19,011 bases of DNA from JBFXAM01 sp050184295 (lineage in GTDB: Bacteria; Planctomycetota; Phycisphaerae; UBA1845; Fen-1342). The stretch's first letter is position 1, and each line of letters opens with the position of its first letter. Below are positions 6,763 through 12,950 of the stretch, in pieces. The translations under genes were made by a program, and so were the position numbers. The stretch lies in contig JBFXAM010000085.1 in the NCBI GenBank assembly GCA_050184295.1, forward strand, positions 1-19,011. The letters run 5' to 3'. The notes under the pieces were generated by a model. The model did not search any database. It was not told where the DNA came from and worked only from the letters and a program-made list of their open reading frames with translations.

Positions 6763-8550
6763 ATGTCGCACGCGCTTCGATGTTTCAACATCCGCCGCCG
6801 TCTTCCGTGGCTCTGTCTGCCGCTTGTGCTCGCGACCGCGTCTCGCGCCGACGAGCCCTCCTGGATCGTGCGCTCGACCGACGGGCTCGTCGCGGCCGAC
6901 CACGCCGAAGCGTCCGCGATCGGCGCCGCCGCGCTGCGCGCGGGCGGCAACGCCTTTGACGCGGCCGTCGCGACCTCATTCGCGCTCACCATCTGCCGCC
7001 CGGAGAGCACGGGCGTCGGCGGCGGCGGGTTCATGGTCGCGTACCGCGCGCGCGATCGGCGGTTCATCGCGCTCGACTACCGCGAGATGGCGCCGGCTGC
7101 GGCCACTGCCGAACGCTACGCGCGCCTCGCCGCCGACGCGCCGCGGGGCGAGTCGCCGAGCATCCACGGCGGAAACGCCGTCGGTGTGCCCGGTCTCGTC
7201 GCGGGGTTGGCCGAGATTCACAGGCAGTTTGGATCGCAGCCGTGGGAAACGCTTGTGAAGCCCGCCGCCGAGTTGGCGGATCGCGGCTTTGCGGTGGACG
7301 ACACGACACTGGGCGGTGTGCGCGAAGCGGTGCGCGAAATCGACGCCCATCCCGCCGCCCGCGAGCGCTACGCCGCCCTGCGGGCGCGCCTGCTGAAGGA
7401 CGGCGCGCCGCGTCCCGTCGGCAGCCGCTGGAAGCGCGCCGACCTCGCCGCGACGTTGCGGCGGATCGCGGACGGCGGCGCAGCGGCGTTCTACGAGGGA
7501 GAGCTCGCTGCGGCGATCGTCGACACGGTAAACCGCGCCGACGGCGTAATGACGCTCGACGACCTGCGCCGATACCAAGTGAAGGAGCGGACGCCGCTGC
7601 GCGCCGCGTTCGAACAATTCGAAATCGTGTCGATGCCTCCGCCGTCGTCGGGCGGCGTGTGCCTGTTCGAGGCGCTGAACGTGTTGCGGGCGACCGCCGC
7701 GAACATCGAGGGCGGCATCGCGGGCGCTGCGCGCAGCGACCGCTATCCGCCGATGCTCGTGCACGCGCTGCGACACGCGTTTGCGGATCGCGCACGATGG
7801 CTCGGCGATTCCGATTTCTCGCGCGTTCCTGTCGACGCGCTGGTGAGCGCCGCCTACGCGCAACGACTTGCCGCGAAGAGTATCGACGACGACGAGAGCT
7901 TCGGCAGCCGCGACATTCCCGGCGAACCCGAGCGCCCGCAGCCCGATCGCGGCGGCCGCCAACTCCCCGACGACGGCGGAACATCGCACTTTTGCGTCGC
8001 CGACCGCGAAGGAAACTTTGTCGCGCTGACCGAAACGATCAACGGCGGCTACGGCTCGTGGCTGGTCGTCGAGCCGTTCGGCGTGATCCTCAACAACCAG
8101 ATGGACGATTTCACGACCGTTCCGGGAGCGGCCAACCTGTTCGGCTTGCAGCAAGGCGATGCGAATCTGGTCGCGCCCGCCAAGCGCCCGCTGAGCAGCA
8201 TGTCGCCGACGCTGGTCCTCCGCGACGGAACGCCGGTGCTGGCGCTCGGTGCGTCCGGCGGACCGCGGATCATCACCGCGGTCATGCAGGTGCTGCTCAA
8301 CGTGGTGGTGCTTGAAAGACCGCTGCACGAGGCGATCGACGCCCCGCGTCTGCATCACCAGTGGAAGCCGAACGAAGTGTACTTCGACCGACCGCCGCGT
8401 GACGCCGACGTCGAAGCGCTCCGCGCCGCGGGGCTTAAGCTCAGCGAGAAACGTCGCGGCGGGGTGGTGCAGGCGATTCAGCGGCTGCGCGATGGATCGC
8501 TGGCCGGTGCGAGCGATCCGCGCAAGGGTGGACGGCCCGCGCGGCCTTGA
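6763..8550 (+). CDS. ggt: Gamma-glutamyltransferase (gamma-glutamyltranspeptidase), exported
   Basis: Encodes a 595-residue proenzyme, a normal length. The family hydrolyses or transfers the gamma-glutamyl group of glutathione and related peptides, usually in the periplasm, after cleaving itself into large and small subunits. Residues 1-29 are a signal peptide (RRRLPWLCLPLVLATASRA, cleavage likely before Asp30). The large-subunit signatures GGNAFDAAVATSFAL (61-75) and ESTGVGGGGFM (81-91) are present. The autocatalytic nucleophile is Thr407 in DDGGTSHFCV, followed by TETINGGYGSWLV, RPLSSMSPT (475-483) and GASGGPRII (496-504). A Pro/Arg/Asp-rich stretch precedes Thr407, as is common at the processing site. 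The ATG at 6763 follows the sua5 stop by 34 bp; the ribosome site is weak. The stop codon lies within a small stem-loop (8546-8564). The distinction between transpeptidase and hydrolase, or cephalosporin acylase activity, cannot be made here. Confidence 0.96.
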   Translation: MSHALRCFNIRRRLPWLCLPLVLATASRADEPSWIVRSTDGLVAADHAEASAIGAAALRAGGNAFDAAVATSFALTICRPESTGVGGGGFMVAYRARDRRFIALDYREMAPAAATAERYARLAADAPRGESPSIHGGNAVGVPGLVAGLAEIHRQFGSQPWETLVKPAAELADRGFAVDDTTLGGVREAVREIDAHPAARERYAALRARLLKDGAPRPVGSRWKRADLAATLRRIADGGAAAFYEGELAAAIVDTVNRADGVMTLDDLRRYQVKERTPLRAAFEQFEIVSMPPPSSGGVCLFEALNVLRATAANIEGGIAGAARSDRYPPMLVHALRHAFADRARWLGDSDFSRVPVDALVSAAYAQRLAAKSIDDDESFGSRDIPGEPERPQPDRGGRQLPDDGGTSHFCVADREGNFVALTETINGGYGSWLVVEPFGVILNNQMDDFTTVPGAANLFGLQQGDANLVAPAKRPLSSMSPTLVLRDGTPVLALGASGGPRIITAVMQVLLNVVVLERPLHEAIDAPRLHHQWKPNEVYFDRPPRDADVEALRAAGLKLSEKRRGGVVQAIQRLRDGSLAGASDPRKGGRPARP

Positions 8551-8564
8551 AGGGGAACTTCAAG
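8546..8564 (+). terminator. Stem-loop overlapping the ggt stop codon
   Basis: CTTGAAG (8546-8552) pairs perfectly with CTTCAAG (8558-8564) around a GGGAA loop. The ggt TGA (8548-8550) is inside the left arm. It is only moderately stable and lacks a T-tract, so it may instead be a 3' end stabiliser or chance. Confidence 0.3.
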
Positions 8565-8594
8565 ATGGAGAGCAAGATTGGAGCGTGAGCGCGC

Positions 8595-8641
8595 GACCAG
8601 GCGTTGAAACGCCCGGCAACGATCGTGCGCCCGGCGGGCGA
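8595..8641 (+). repeat. 47-bp two-hairpin element, copy 1 (diverged)
   Basis: Aligns without gaps over 47 bp to the copies at 9566-9612 and (reverse complement) 10028-10074. It begins GACCAGGCGTTGAAACGCCC and ends GGGCGA. The first hairpin is GGCGT-TGAA-ACGCC with one A-C mismatch below it; the second is GCCC with GGGC. In frame it reads DQALKRPATIVRPAGE, against DRRLKPPATFVRPPGE and DRRLKSPATIARPPGE in the other copies, which shows common origin rather than a protein. It lies between the convergent ggt and flavin-reductase genes, where it could serve as a terminator or simply be a REP-like insertion. Confidence 0.8.
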
Positions 8642-8758
8642 AGGCAGAGCGGGCGACGGCGCATCGCGCGAACGCAGCGTGCGCGAGAGCGCCCGATGCG
8701 AACGCCGAGCAGATGAGAACTTCGCGCGCGAGGCTTCCGCTCGTCTCTTGCACACCGC

Positions 8759-9376
8759 TCAAGCCGGCGGAATCTCCATCTCGTACGGCTCCGTCACCGT
8801 GCAATACCATTTTCCACCGAGCCGTCCCACCGTGCGCAGCCGGCGCGGGTCGATCGCCCCGTCGGCGCCGAGCAACTCGTCCGCCACGTGAATCGCAACC
8901 ACGTCGCCGAACACCACGTGCGCGCTGCCCGGACCGTCGCCGAGCGTTTCGACCTTCCGCAGCGTGCACTCGATATTGACCGGCGACTCGCGCACGAGCG
9001 CCGGGCGGACGCGCGTCGCGGGCGCCGGCGTCAGCCCGGCGCGCTCCCACTCGCTCGTTCCATACGGCAGCTCCGTCGCCGCGGCGACCATCGGGCGGGC
9101 GATCTCCGCGGTGACGGTCGCAATGACGAACTCGCGCGTGTCGCGGATGTTGACGTACGTGTCCTTGGGTCGCCGGTCGCGGTGCAGCCCCGTGCCGAGG
9201 ATCACCACCGGCGGGTTGGCGGCGACCATGTTGTAGAAGCTGAACGGCGCGAGATTGCGCGCGCCGTCCGCCCCGAGCGTGGACACGAGCGCGATGGGGC
9301 GCGGGTTGATGAACGAAATACACAGCCGGTAGATTTCGCGCCAGTCGTCGCGGCGTGCCGTGACATCGATGTACAC
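8759..9376 (-). CDS. Flavin reductase-like FMN-binding split-barrel protein
   Basis: Encodes 205 residues from the GTG at 9376. This start is preferred over the GTG at 9415 because AAAAAGGA lies just upstream at suitable spacing and the family's first strand begins right after it (YIDVTARRDDW). It matches the DIM6/NTAB flavin reductase family: NPRPIALVSTLGADGARN (24-41), NLAPFSFYNMVAANPPVV (41-58), then a KDTYVNI segment and PVNIECTLRKV (132-142). These are the usual FMN-phosphate and isoalloxazine contacts of the split barrel. Such proteins are cytosolic homodimers that reduce flavin with NAD(P)H or act in unrelated flavin-dependent reactions. No partner oxygenase is nearby, so the substrate is unknown. 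It is convergent with ggt. Its upstream neighbour region (9377-9565) shows no clear promoter. Confidence 0.9.
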   Translation of the reverse strand: MYIDVTARRDDWREIYRLCISFINPRPIALVSTLGADGARNLAPFSFYNMVAANPPVVILGTGLHRDRRPKDTYVNIRDTREFVIATVTAEIARPMVAAATELPYGTSEWERAGLTPAPATRVRPALVRESPVNIECTLRKVETLGDGPGSAHVVFGDVVAIHVADELLGADGAIDPRRLRTVGRLGGKWYCTVTEPYEMEIPPA

Positions 9377-9565
9377 GCGGTTCCTTTTTCGGGGCGTTTG
9401 AAGAGTGTGCAACACAGGCTGTAATCCTGCACTGTCGGCGAGCGGGCGTTGACGTTGCCCTGCCGGCGCGCCGTTCCTTCAGAGCTCTCCTTTGTTCGCA
9501 GTTTCCGCCGGCACTATTGAGAAGCACGCGGAAGAAGAGCAGGAAGCATGCAGCGCCGGCTCGCG

Positions 9566-9612
9566 GACCGGAGGCTGAAGCCTCCGGCTACGTTCGTACG
9601 CCCTCCGGGCGA
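9566..9612 (+). repeat. 47-bp two-hairpin element, copy 2 (left boundary of array)
   Basis: Contains a perfect 8-bp hairpin, CCGGAGGC-TGAA-GCCTCCGG (9568-9587), followed by a short GCCC-TCC-GGGC hairpin. It matches the reverse complement of 10028-10074 at 40 of 47 positions. Four of the seven differences fall in the first stem and are paired changes (A-T to C-G, G-C to A-T) that keep it base-paired. Confidence 0.85.
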
Positions 9613-9634
9613 GCGGCCGAACGGCGACCCGCAA

Positions 9635-9850
9635 GACAAGAGTCTGATCACCGAAACGCCGGACGAAAGTCTGATCATCGCACCGCCGGACGAAAGTCCG
9701 ATCATCGCACCGCCGGACGAAGTTTCGATCAACGAAACGCCGGACGAGAGTCTGATCGCCGAAACGCCGGACGAGAGTCTGATCGCCGAAACGCCGGACG
9801 AACGTCTGATCACCGAAACGCCGGACGAAAGTCTGATCACCGACCCGCGG
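9635..9850. repeat. Tandem array of eight 27-bp repeats, each with a GATC
   Basis: Eight contiguous 27-bp units with consensus GACGAAAGTCTGATCACCG then AAACGCCG. There are no spacers. Units 5 and 6 are identical and the others differ at a few positions. GATC at unit positions 12-15 is kept in all eight (9646, 9673, 9700, 9727, 9754, 9781, 9808, 9835), as are the leading GAC and most of the GC-rich tail. One forward frame reads as nine-residue repeats of the type DESLITETP, preceded by an ATG at 9548 with AGGA upstream. I do not call it a gene, because that frame starts inside unrelated repeat sequence and other frames are equally open. Confidence 0.9.
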
Positions 9851-9864
9851 ATCGCACGGACCGC

Positions 9865-10018
9865 TTGTTGCCAACCAATCGAACAACCCCTGTAGGCACC
9901 GAACGGGCCGATGGCCTGCCATACAGTCGAATAATCCCCATGCGTGCCGTCCAGTCGGACGACTCCAAGGCCTGCCATGCAGTCGAACAATTCCCATGCG
10001 CGCCGCACGGTCGGACGA
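9865..10018. repeat. Imperfect tandem repeat of about 50 bp (two clear copies, one degenerate)
   Basis: Copies at 9913-9962 and 9969-10018 match at 43 of 50 positions; each begins GGCCTGCCAT and ends GTCGGACGA. A weaker copy at about 9865-9911 shares TGCCA, TCGAACAA, CCCC and GGGCCGA with small gaps. Spacing from one copy to the next is about 48 and 56 bp. The unit is unrelated to the 27-bp repeat beside it. Confidence 0.75.
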
Positions 10019-10027
10019 ACCGTCGAT

Positions 10028-10074
10028 TCGCCCGGAGGGCGAGCGATCGTAGCCGGCGACTTCAGTCGCCGGTC
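10028..10074 (-). repeat. 47-bp two-hairpin element, copy 3 (inverted, overlaps the folK 3' end)
   Basis: Read on the minus strand it starts GACCGGCGACTGAAGTCGCC and ends GGGCGA. The first hairpin is CCGGCGAC-TGAA-GTCGCCGG, again a perfect 8-bp stem with the same TGAA loop. The folK stop codon (10062-10064) is inside this hairpin. It is in the opposite orientation to the copies at 8595 and 9566. Confidence 0.85.
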
Positions 10075-10556
10075 ACGTGTTCGCCCAACTCCCGCGCCGC
10101 CGCCAGCGTCTGCTCGTCGCAGATTTCGCGCAGCGGCTCCATCACAAACGGCCGCTCCCACATCCGCGGATGCGGCACCTGCAAATCCGGCTCGTCGATC
10201 CGCTCGCCACGATACAACAGCAGGTCGAGGTCCAGCGTCCGCGGGCCCCAGCGCTCCCGCCGCTCGCGGCCGCGCTGGCGCTCGATCTCGAGCAATCGTT
10301 CCAACAATCCGCGCGGTGAGCGCGAAGTGTGCAGCTCAGCGGCCGCATTAAGGAATGGACCCTGCCCCGCCGGCCCGCCGACCGGCGCGGTTTCGTGAAA
10401 GCGCGAGCAGCGCAGCACTTCGATGTCGCCGGACGCGTCCATCTCGCGCAGCGCGGCTGCGAGGTGCGCGGCGCGGTCGCCCAAATTGGAGCCGAGCGCG
10501 ATGAACACGCCGCCGCGCACCGGCGATGACCCGATCAACTCGCCGCGTGCGGGCAT
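10062..10556 (-). CDS. folK: 2-amino-4-hydroxy-6-hydroxymethyldihydropteridine pyrophosphokinase (HPPK)
   Basis: Encodes 164 residues, typical for single-domain FolK. It transfers pyrophosphate from ATP to 6-hydroxymethyl-7,8-dihydropterin in folate synthesis, in the cytosol. The protein begins its fold at FIALGSNLGDRAAHL (18-32), then has FHETAPVGGPAGQGPFLNA (53-71) and the family signature RWGPRTLDLDLLLY (102-115), with Asp109 and Asp111 as magnesium ligands, and PHPRMWERPFVMEPL (128-142). The ATG at 10556 is chosen because it falls 5 bp after the dapL stop, which indicates translational coupling; the open frame extends further but into dapL. The last residues (TGD) and the stop are encoded by the 47-bp repeat element, so the C-terminus has apparently been reset by that insertion. 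Confidence 0.95.
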   Translation of the reverse strand: MPARGELIGSSPVRGGVFIALGSNLGDRAAHLAAALREMDASGDIEVLRCSRFHETAPVGGPAGQGPFLNAAAELHTSRSPRGLLERLLEIERQRGRERRERWGPRTLDLDLLLYRGERIDEPDLQVPHPRMWERPFVMEPLREICDEQTLAAARELGEHVTGD

Positions 10557-10561
10557 GCCGC

Positions 10562-11740
10562 TCACCAACTCAGCCTGCGGAGCCGCTCGAGCGCCATCTG
10601 CGTACGCTCGACGTCGACGGTGACCGCGAAGCGCACGTAGCCCTCGCCGGCGTCGCCGAAGCCTGTGCCCGGGATGCACACGACGGCGGCTTCATCGAGG
10701 AGTTTGGAGGCGAGCGACATCGAGGTGTAGGCGTTGGGCACGCCGGCCCAGATGTAGAAGGTCGCCGCCGGCGGGCGGACGCGGAAGCCGAGCGCGCGCA
10801 GCCCGTCGGCGAGCAGCGTGGCGCGCTCCTGGTACATTCGGCGGGCGGCGCGGATCTCGGAGCGGTCGATGCCGGCGTAGGCTTCGCAGCCGGCCTCCTG
10901 GATTGCGGTGAATTGGCCGCTGTCGACGTTCGATTTCACGCGCGCCAGCGCCGCGAGCACATCGGGGTTGCCGACCGCGAATCCGAGCCGCCAGCCGGTC
11001 ATGTTGAACGTCTTCGACAGCGAGTGAAACTCGATCGCGACCTCGCGCGCTCCGGGGACTTCGAGCACGCTCGCCGGCCGCCGCTCCGCCGGCTGGTCGA
11101 AGTACATCTCGTTGTACGCCGCGTCCTGCGCGAGAATGATGTCGTGCTTGCGGCAGAAGGCCACCGCACGCTCGAGGAAGTCGCGGCTCCCCAGCGCGCC
11201 GGTCGGGTTGTTCGGATAGTTCACGAACATCAGCACGGCGTCGCGTGCGACGTCCGCCGGAATCGCATTCAGGTCGGGCAGCCAATCGTTGCGCTCGGCG
11301 AGCGTCATCGTCTGCGGCACGCCGCCGGCGAAGAGCGTGCCCGCCCGGTACACGGGGTAGGCCGGATCGGGAATGAGCACGGTGCGCCCGGGGTTCACCA
11401 CCGCCAGCGGCAGATGGCCGAGGCCCTCCTTGCTGCCGATCAGTGCGAGCACCTCGCGATCCGGATCGAGCTTCACCTGGTAGCGGCGGTCGAAGAATGC
11501 GGCGACCTCGCGGCGAAACTCGGGCGCGCCGTCGCCGCGCGGATAGCGGTGATTTGCGGGCGTGCGCAGGGCGCTGGCCATGCGCGTGAGGATGAAGTCG
11601 TGCGTGGGTCGGTCCGGGTCTCCGATGCCGAAGTCGATGACGTCCTTGCCGGCCTCGCGCGCGGCGCGCTTCTTGCGATCGATCTCGACGAAGAGATACG
11701 CGGGCAGGGCCTTGAGACGCTCCGGCAGCTCGAAGTTCAT
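10562..11740 (-). CDS. dapL: LL-diaminopimelate aminotransferase (class I PLP aminotransferase)
   Basis: Encodes 392 residues, normal for DapL. The enzyme converts tetrahydrodipicolinate plus glutamate directly to LL-diaminopimelate, bypassing the succinylase or acetylase steps to lysine and peptidoglycan. The sequence follows DapL closely: LPAYLFVEIDRKK (12-24), DFGIGDPDRPT (36-46), NHRYPRGDG (63-71), LIGSKEGLGHLPLAVVNPG (100-118), PDPAYPVYRAGTLFAGG (124-140), NYPNNPTGA (174-182) and the PLP lysine Lys243 in EFHSLSKTFNMTGWRLGFA (237-255). The ATG at 11740 has GAGGTG about 8 bp upstream. It is followed by folK after 5 bp and preceded by trxA after 122 bp, all on the minus strand. Related class I aminotransferases (alanine or aspartate type) are the alternative, but the motif set favours DapL, notably SLSKTFNMTGWR and SNVDSGQF. 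It suggests the organism makes diaminopimelate. Confidence 0.92.
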   Translation of the reverse strand: MNFELPERLKALPAYLFVEIDRKKRAAREAGKDVIDFGIGDPDRPTHDFILTRMASALRTPANHRYPRGDGAPEFRREVAAFFDRRYQVKLDPDREVLALIGSKEGLGHLPLAVVNPGRTVLIPDPAYPVYRAGTLFAGGVPQTMTLAERNDWLPDLNAIPADVARDAVLMFVNYPNNPTGALGSRDFLERAVAFCRKHDIILAQDAAYNEMYFDQPAERRPASVLEVPGAREVAIEFHSLSKTFNMTGWRLGFAVGNPDVLAALARVKSNVDSGQFTAIQEAGCEAYAGIDRSEIRAARRMYQERATLLADGLRALGFRVRPPAATFYIWAGVPNAYTSMSLASKLLDEAAVVCIPGTGFGDAGEGYVRFAVTVDVERTQMALERLRRLSW

Positions 11741-11798
11741 TCGTCACACCTCGCGGCGCCGGCGGCGTTGCACGGCGCGTTCAATCCGACAATACGGC

Positions 11799-11819
11799 GG
11801 GCCGGCGGCGGGCCGGCCC
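11799..11819 (-). terminator. Strong GC hairpin in the trxA-dapL gap
   Basis: GGGCCGGC (11799-11806) pairs perfectly with GCCGGCCC (11812-11819) around a 5-nt loop. It lies 43 bp after the trxA stop and about 60 bp before dapL. It has no T-tract, so it may attenuate or stabilise the trxA transcript rather than end it fully; dapL has no obvious promoter of its own downstream of it. Confidence 0.35.
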
Positions 11820-11862
11820 GGATGATGGCGATTCGGAGTTCACGCCCTACCCACGCTCGCGG

Positions 11863-12204
11863 CTAGCTCGCCGCGGCCAGCGTGGCGTCGATCGCGGTCT
11901 TGTAGTCGCGCTTCTGCTTGGCGCCGACGATCCGCTGCACGGGCTGGCCGTTCTGAAACAGAATCACCGTCGGGATGTTCTGCACGCCATACTTCATCGA
12001 CGTCTGCGGCGCCTTCTCGACATCGACCTTGCCAACCTTCGCTTTGCCGGCGTACTCGGTCGCCAGATCGTCGATCGTCGGCGCCAGCATCAGGCACGGA
12101 CCGCACCACTCCGCCCAGAAGTCGACCAGCACGGGGACGTTCGACTTCAGCACTTCGGCTTCAAAATTGGCGTCGTCGAATTTGAGCGTGTTCTGACCCG
12201 CCAT
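11863..12204 (-). CDS. trxA: Thioredoxin
   Basis: Encodes 113 residues, the size of classical cytosolic thioredoxin. It reduces protein disulfides and is itself recycled by thioredoxin reductase, which is not in this window. The active site WCGPC is at 33-37 (redox Cys34 and Cys37), preceded by VLVDFWAEW; the buried Asp of the fold is in VDFW, and the cis-proline is Pro78 in NIPTV. The IDDLATEYAGKAKVGKVDVE segment (44-63) matches the family. There is no signal peptide. The ATG at 12204 follows a good ribosome site (GAGGAG, 12214-12219) that directly abuts a UUCG hairpin. A near-consensus promoter lies at 12261-12288. It is the first gene of a likely trxA-dapL-folK unit. Confidence 0.97.
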   Translation of the reverse strand: MAGQNTLKFDDANFEAEVLKSNVPVLVDFWAEWCGPCLMLAPTIDDLATEYAGKAKVGKVDVEKAPQTSMKYGVQNIPTVILFQNGQPVQRIVGAKQKRDYKTAIDATLAAAS

Positions 12205-12213
12205 GGGACGCTT

Positions 12214-12232
12214 CTCCTCGCACCGAAGTGCG
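12214..12232 (-). promoter_or_regulatory. trxA ribosome-binding site with adjoining cUUCGg hairpin
   Basis: On the minus strand CGCAC-TTCG-GTGCG (12219-12232) forms a 5-bp stem closed by the very stable C(UUCG)G tetraloop. Its last base overlaps or touches AGGAG (12214-12218), the trxA Shine-Dalgarno sequence. The hairpin does not sequester the site itself, so it may hold the leader open or protect the 5' end. A regulatory role is inference. Confidence 0.5.
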
Positions 12233-12260
12233 GTGGTGGTCCAAGGTTGACAGACTCGTG

Positions 12261-12288
12261 ATTCTAACCCGCAAGCGCTTCAAGTCAA
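12261..12288 (-). promoter_or_regulatory. Sigma-70-like promoter for trxA
   Basis: On the minus strand TTGACT (12283-12288) is followed after 16 bp by TAGAAT (12261-12266); each matches the consensus at 5 of 6 positions. Transcription would begin near 12254, giving a leader of about 50 nt before the trxA ATG at 12204. This is the best promoter in the window. Confidence 0.65.
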
Positions 12289-12437
12289 CGGCGACGGCCG
12301 CGCCGCAACGCGCTACGAATGCGTCCGGCGCGATTCCGCAGGCCCAAGCCACGCACGCCGCACACGCCACGGCTATCCACGCGGCGGATTCCGACCGCCT
12401 TCGGCACGGCTCCCAACCGCACGATGCGCACCGGCGC

Positions 12438-12662
12438 TCAGCGCAGCCGCACCGACAGCTCGCGGGCCTGCGCGTCGACGCGTCGTCCGAGCGCCGTGAT
12501 GGACTGGTCGCGCGTCTCGTTCTGGCGCGTGAGCTCGGCAAAGACGCGCTCCATGCGCTGCACTTCGCGCTCGACCGCACCGATGCGCCGCGTCAGCTCC
12601 GCGAGGCTGCGCTCGTGGCGCTCCATCATTTCGAGCACGACCGCCAGCCCGCGATTTTCCAT
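12438..12662 (-). CDS. Small coiled-coil protein of unknown function
   Basis: Encodes 74 residues. After a short start (MENRGLAVVLEMME) almost the whole protein is a charged amphipathic helix with heptad spacing, for example SLAELTRRIGAVEREVQRME and RVFAELTRQNETRD, ending LSVRLR. It has no signal peptide, membrane segment or Cys. The ATG at 12662 has a GGAGC sequence about 9 bp upstream. It could be a small trimeric or dimeric coiled coil that acts as an adaptor. It lies upstream of trxA with its own gap of 233 bp, and divergent from the glycosyltransferase pair. I do not recognise a family. The composition and heptad pattern favour a real gene, but short length and high GC make this moderate. 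Confidence 0.6.
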   Translation of the reverse strand: MENRGLAVVLEMMERHERSLAELTRRIGAVEREVQRMERVFAELTRQNETRDQSITALGRRVDAQARELSVRLR

Positions 12663-12950
12663 CGCTGCACGCTCCGCAAACGAAACGCCACTCTCCCGCC
12701 GTTCCGGTCGCGAATTGTAGGCGTCAACGCCCCACGCGCCGAGCCGGGCAGCACGCCGACCGCGGTTCGCGCCACCGCTTGCGGCTCAGCGTGCGGCGCA
12801 CCGTTCCCGGGCGCCGCGCCCGGCGGTAAACTCGTCGCCGCCGCGACCGCCGAACTCACCGTCCGCACGGACGCACGGGGACCGGCGCGGGTTACGTCGA
12901 ACTTCGTCGGCGACGCCGCGGATCGCCGATCGCACGGGAGCATGCCAACG
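12663..12950. other. Divergent intergenic region between the two coiled-coil genes
   Basis: This 288-bp stretch should hold promoters in both directions. TACAAT on the minus strand (12714-12719) is a plausible -10 box for the leftward small coiled-coil gene, with no good -35. A perfect hairpin CCGGGCG-CCG-CGCCCGG lies at 12807-12823, directly followed by TAAACT-like sequence at 12827-12832 that could be a weak rightward -10 box. The forward frame of the next gene is open through here but looks non-coding. Confidence 0.4.

Larger units (their letters stand above)
9377..10061. other. Repeat-built non-coding region between the flavin-reductase gene and folK
   Basis: This 685-bp gap holds, from left to right, about 190 bp without recognisable features, a 47-bp two-hairpin element (9566-9612), eight 27-bp tandem repeats (9635-9850), two to three copies of a roughly 50-bp repeat (9865-10018) and an inverted 47-bp element that runs into folK (10028-10074). 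Frames stay open through the 27-bp array because 27 is divisible by three, so the long frames here are not evidence of genes. It lies downstream of folK and upstream of the flavin-reductase gene, both on the minus strand. Confidence 0.75.

Noticed and set aside
9635..9850. CRISPR array
   Set aside because: The 27-bp units are contiguous with no spacers, and no cas gene is present.
9377..10061. Retron, diversity-generating element or replication origin
   Set aside because: No reverse transcriptase, variable-repeat pair, DnaA boxes or replication gene was found nearby; only repeats are present.
12289..12435. Short basic minus-strand frame between the small coiled-coil gene and trxA
   Set aside because: No ribosome site, Arg-rich composition typical of GC-rich shadow frames, and it ends inside the trxA -35 box.
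12228..12950. N-terminal extension of the coiled-coil protein from 12228
   Set aside because: It overlaps the opposite-strand small gene and the trxA promoter and shows no coding character; GGGAG supports a start at 12951.
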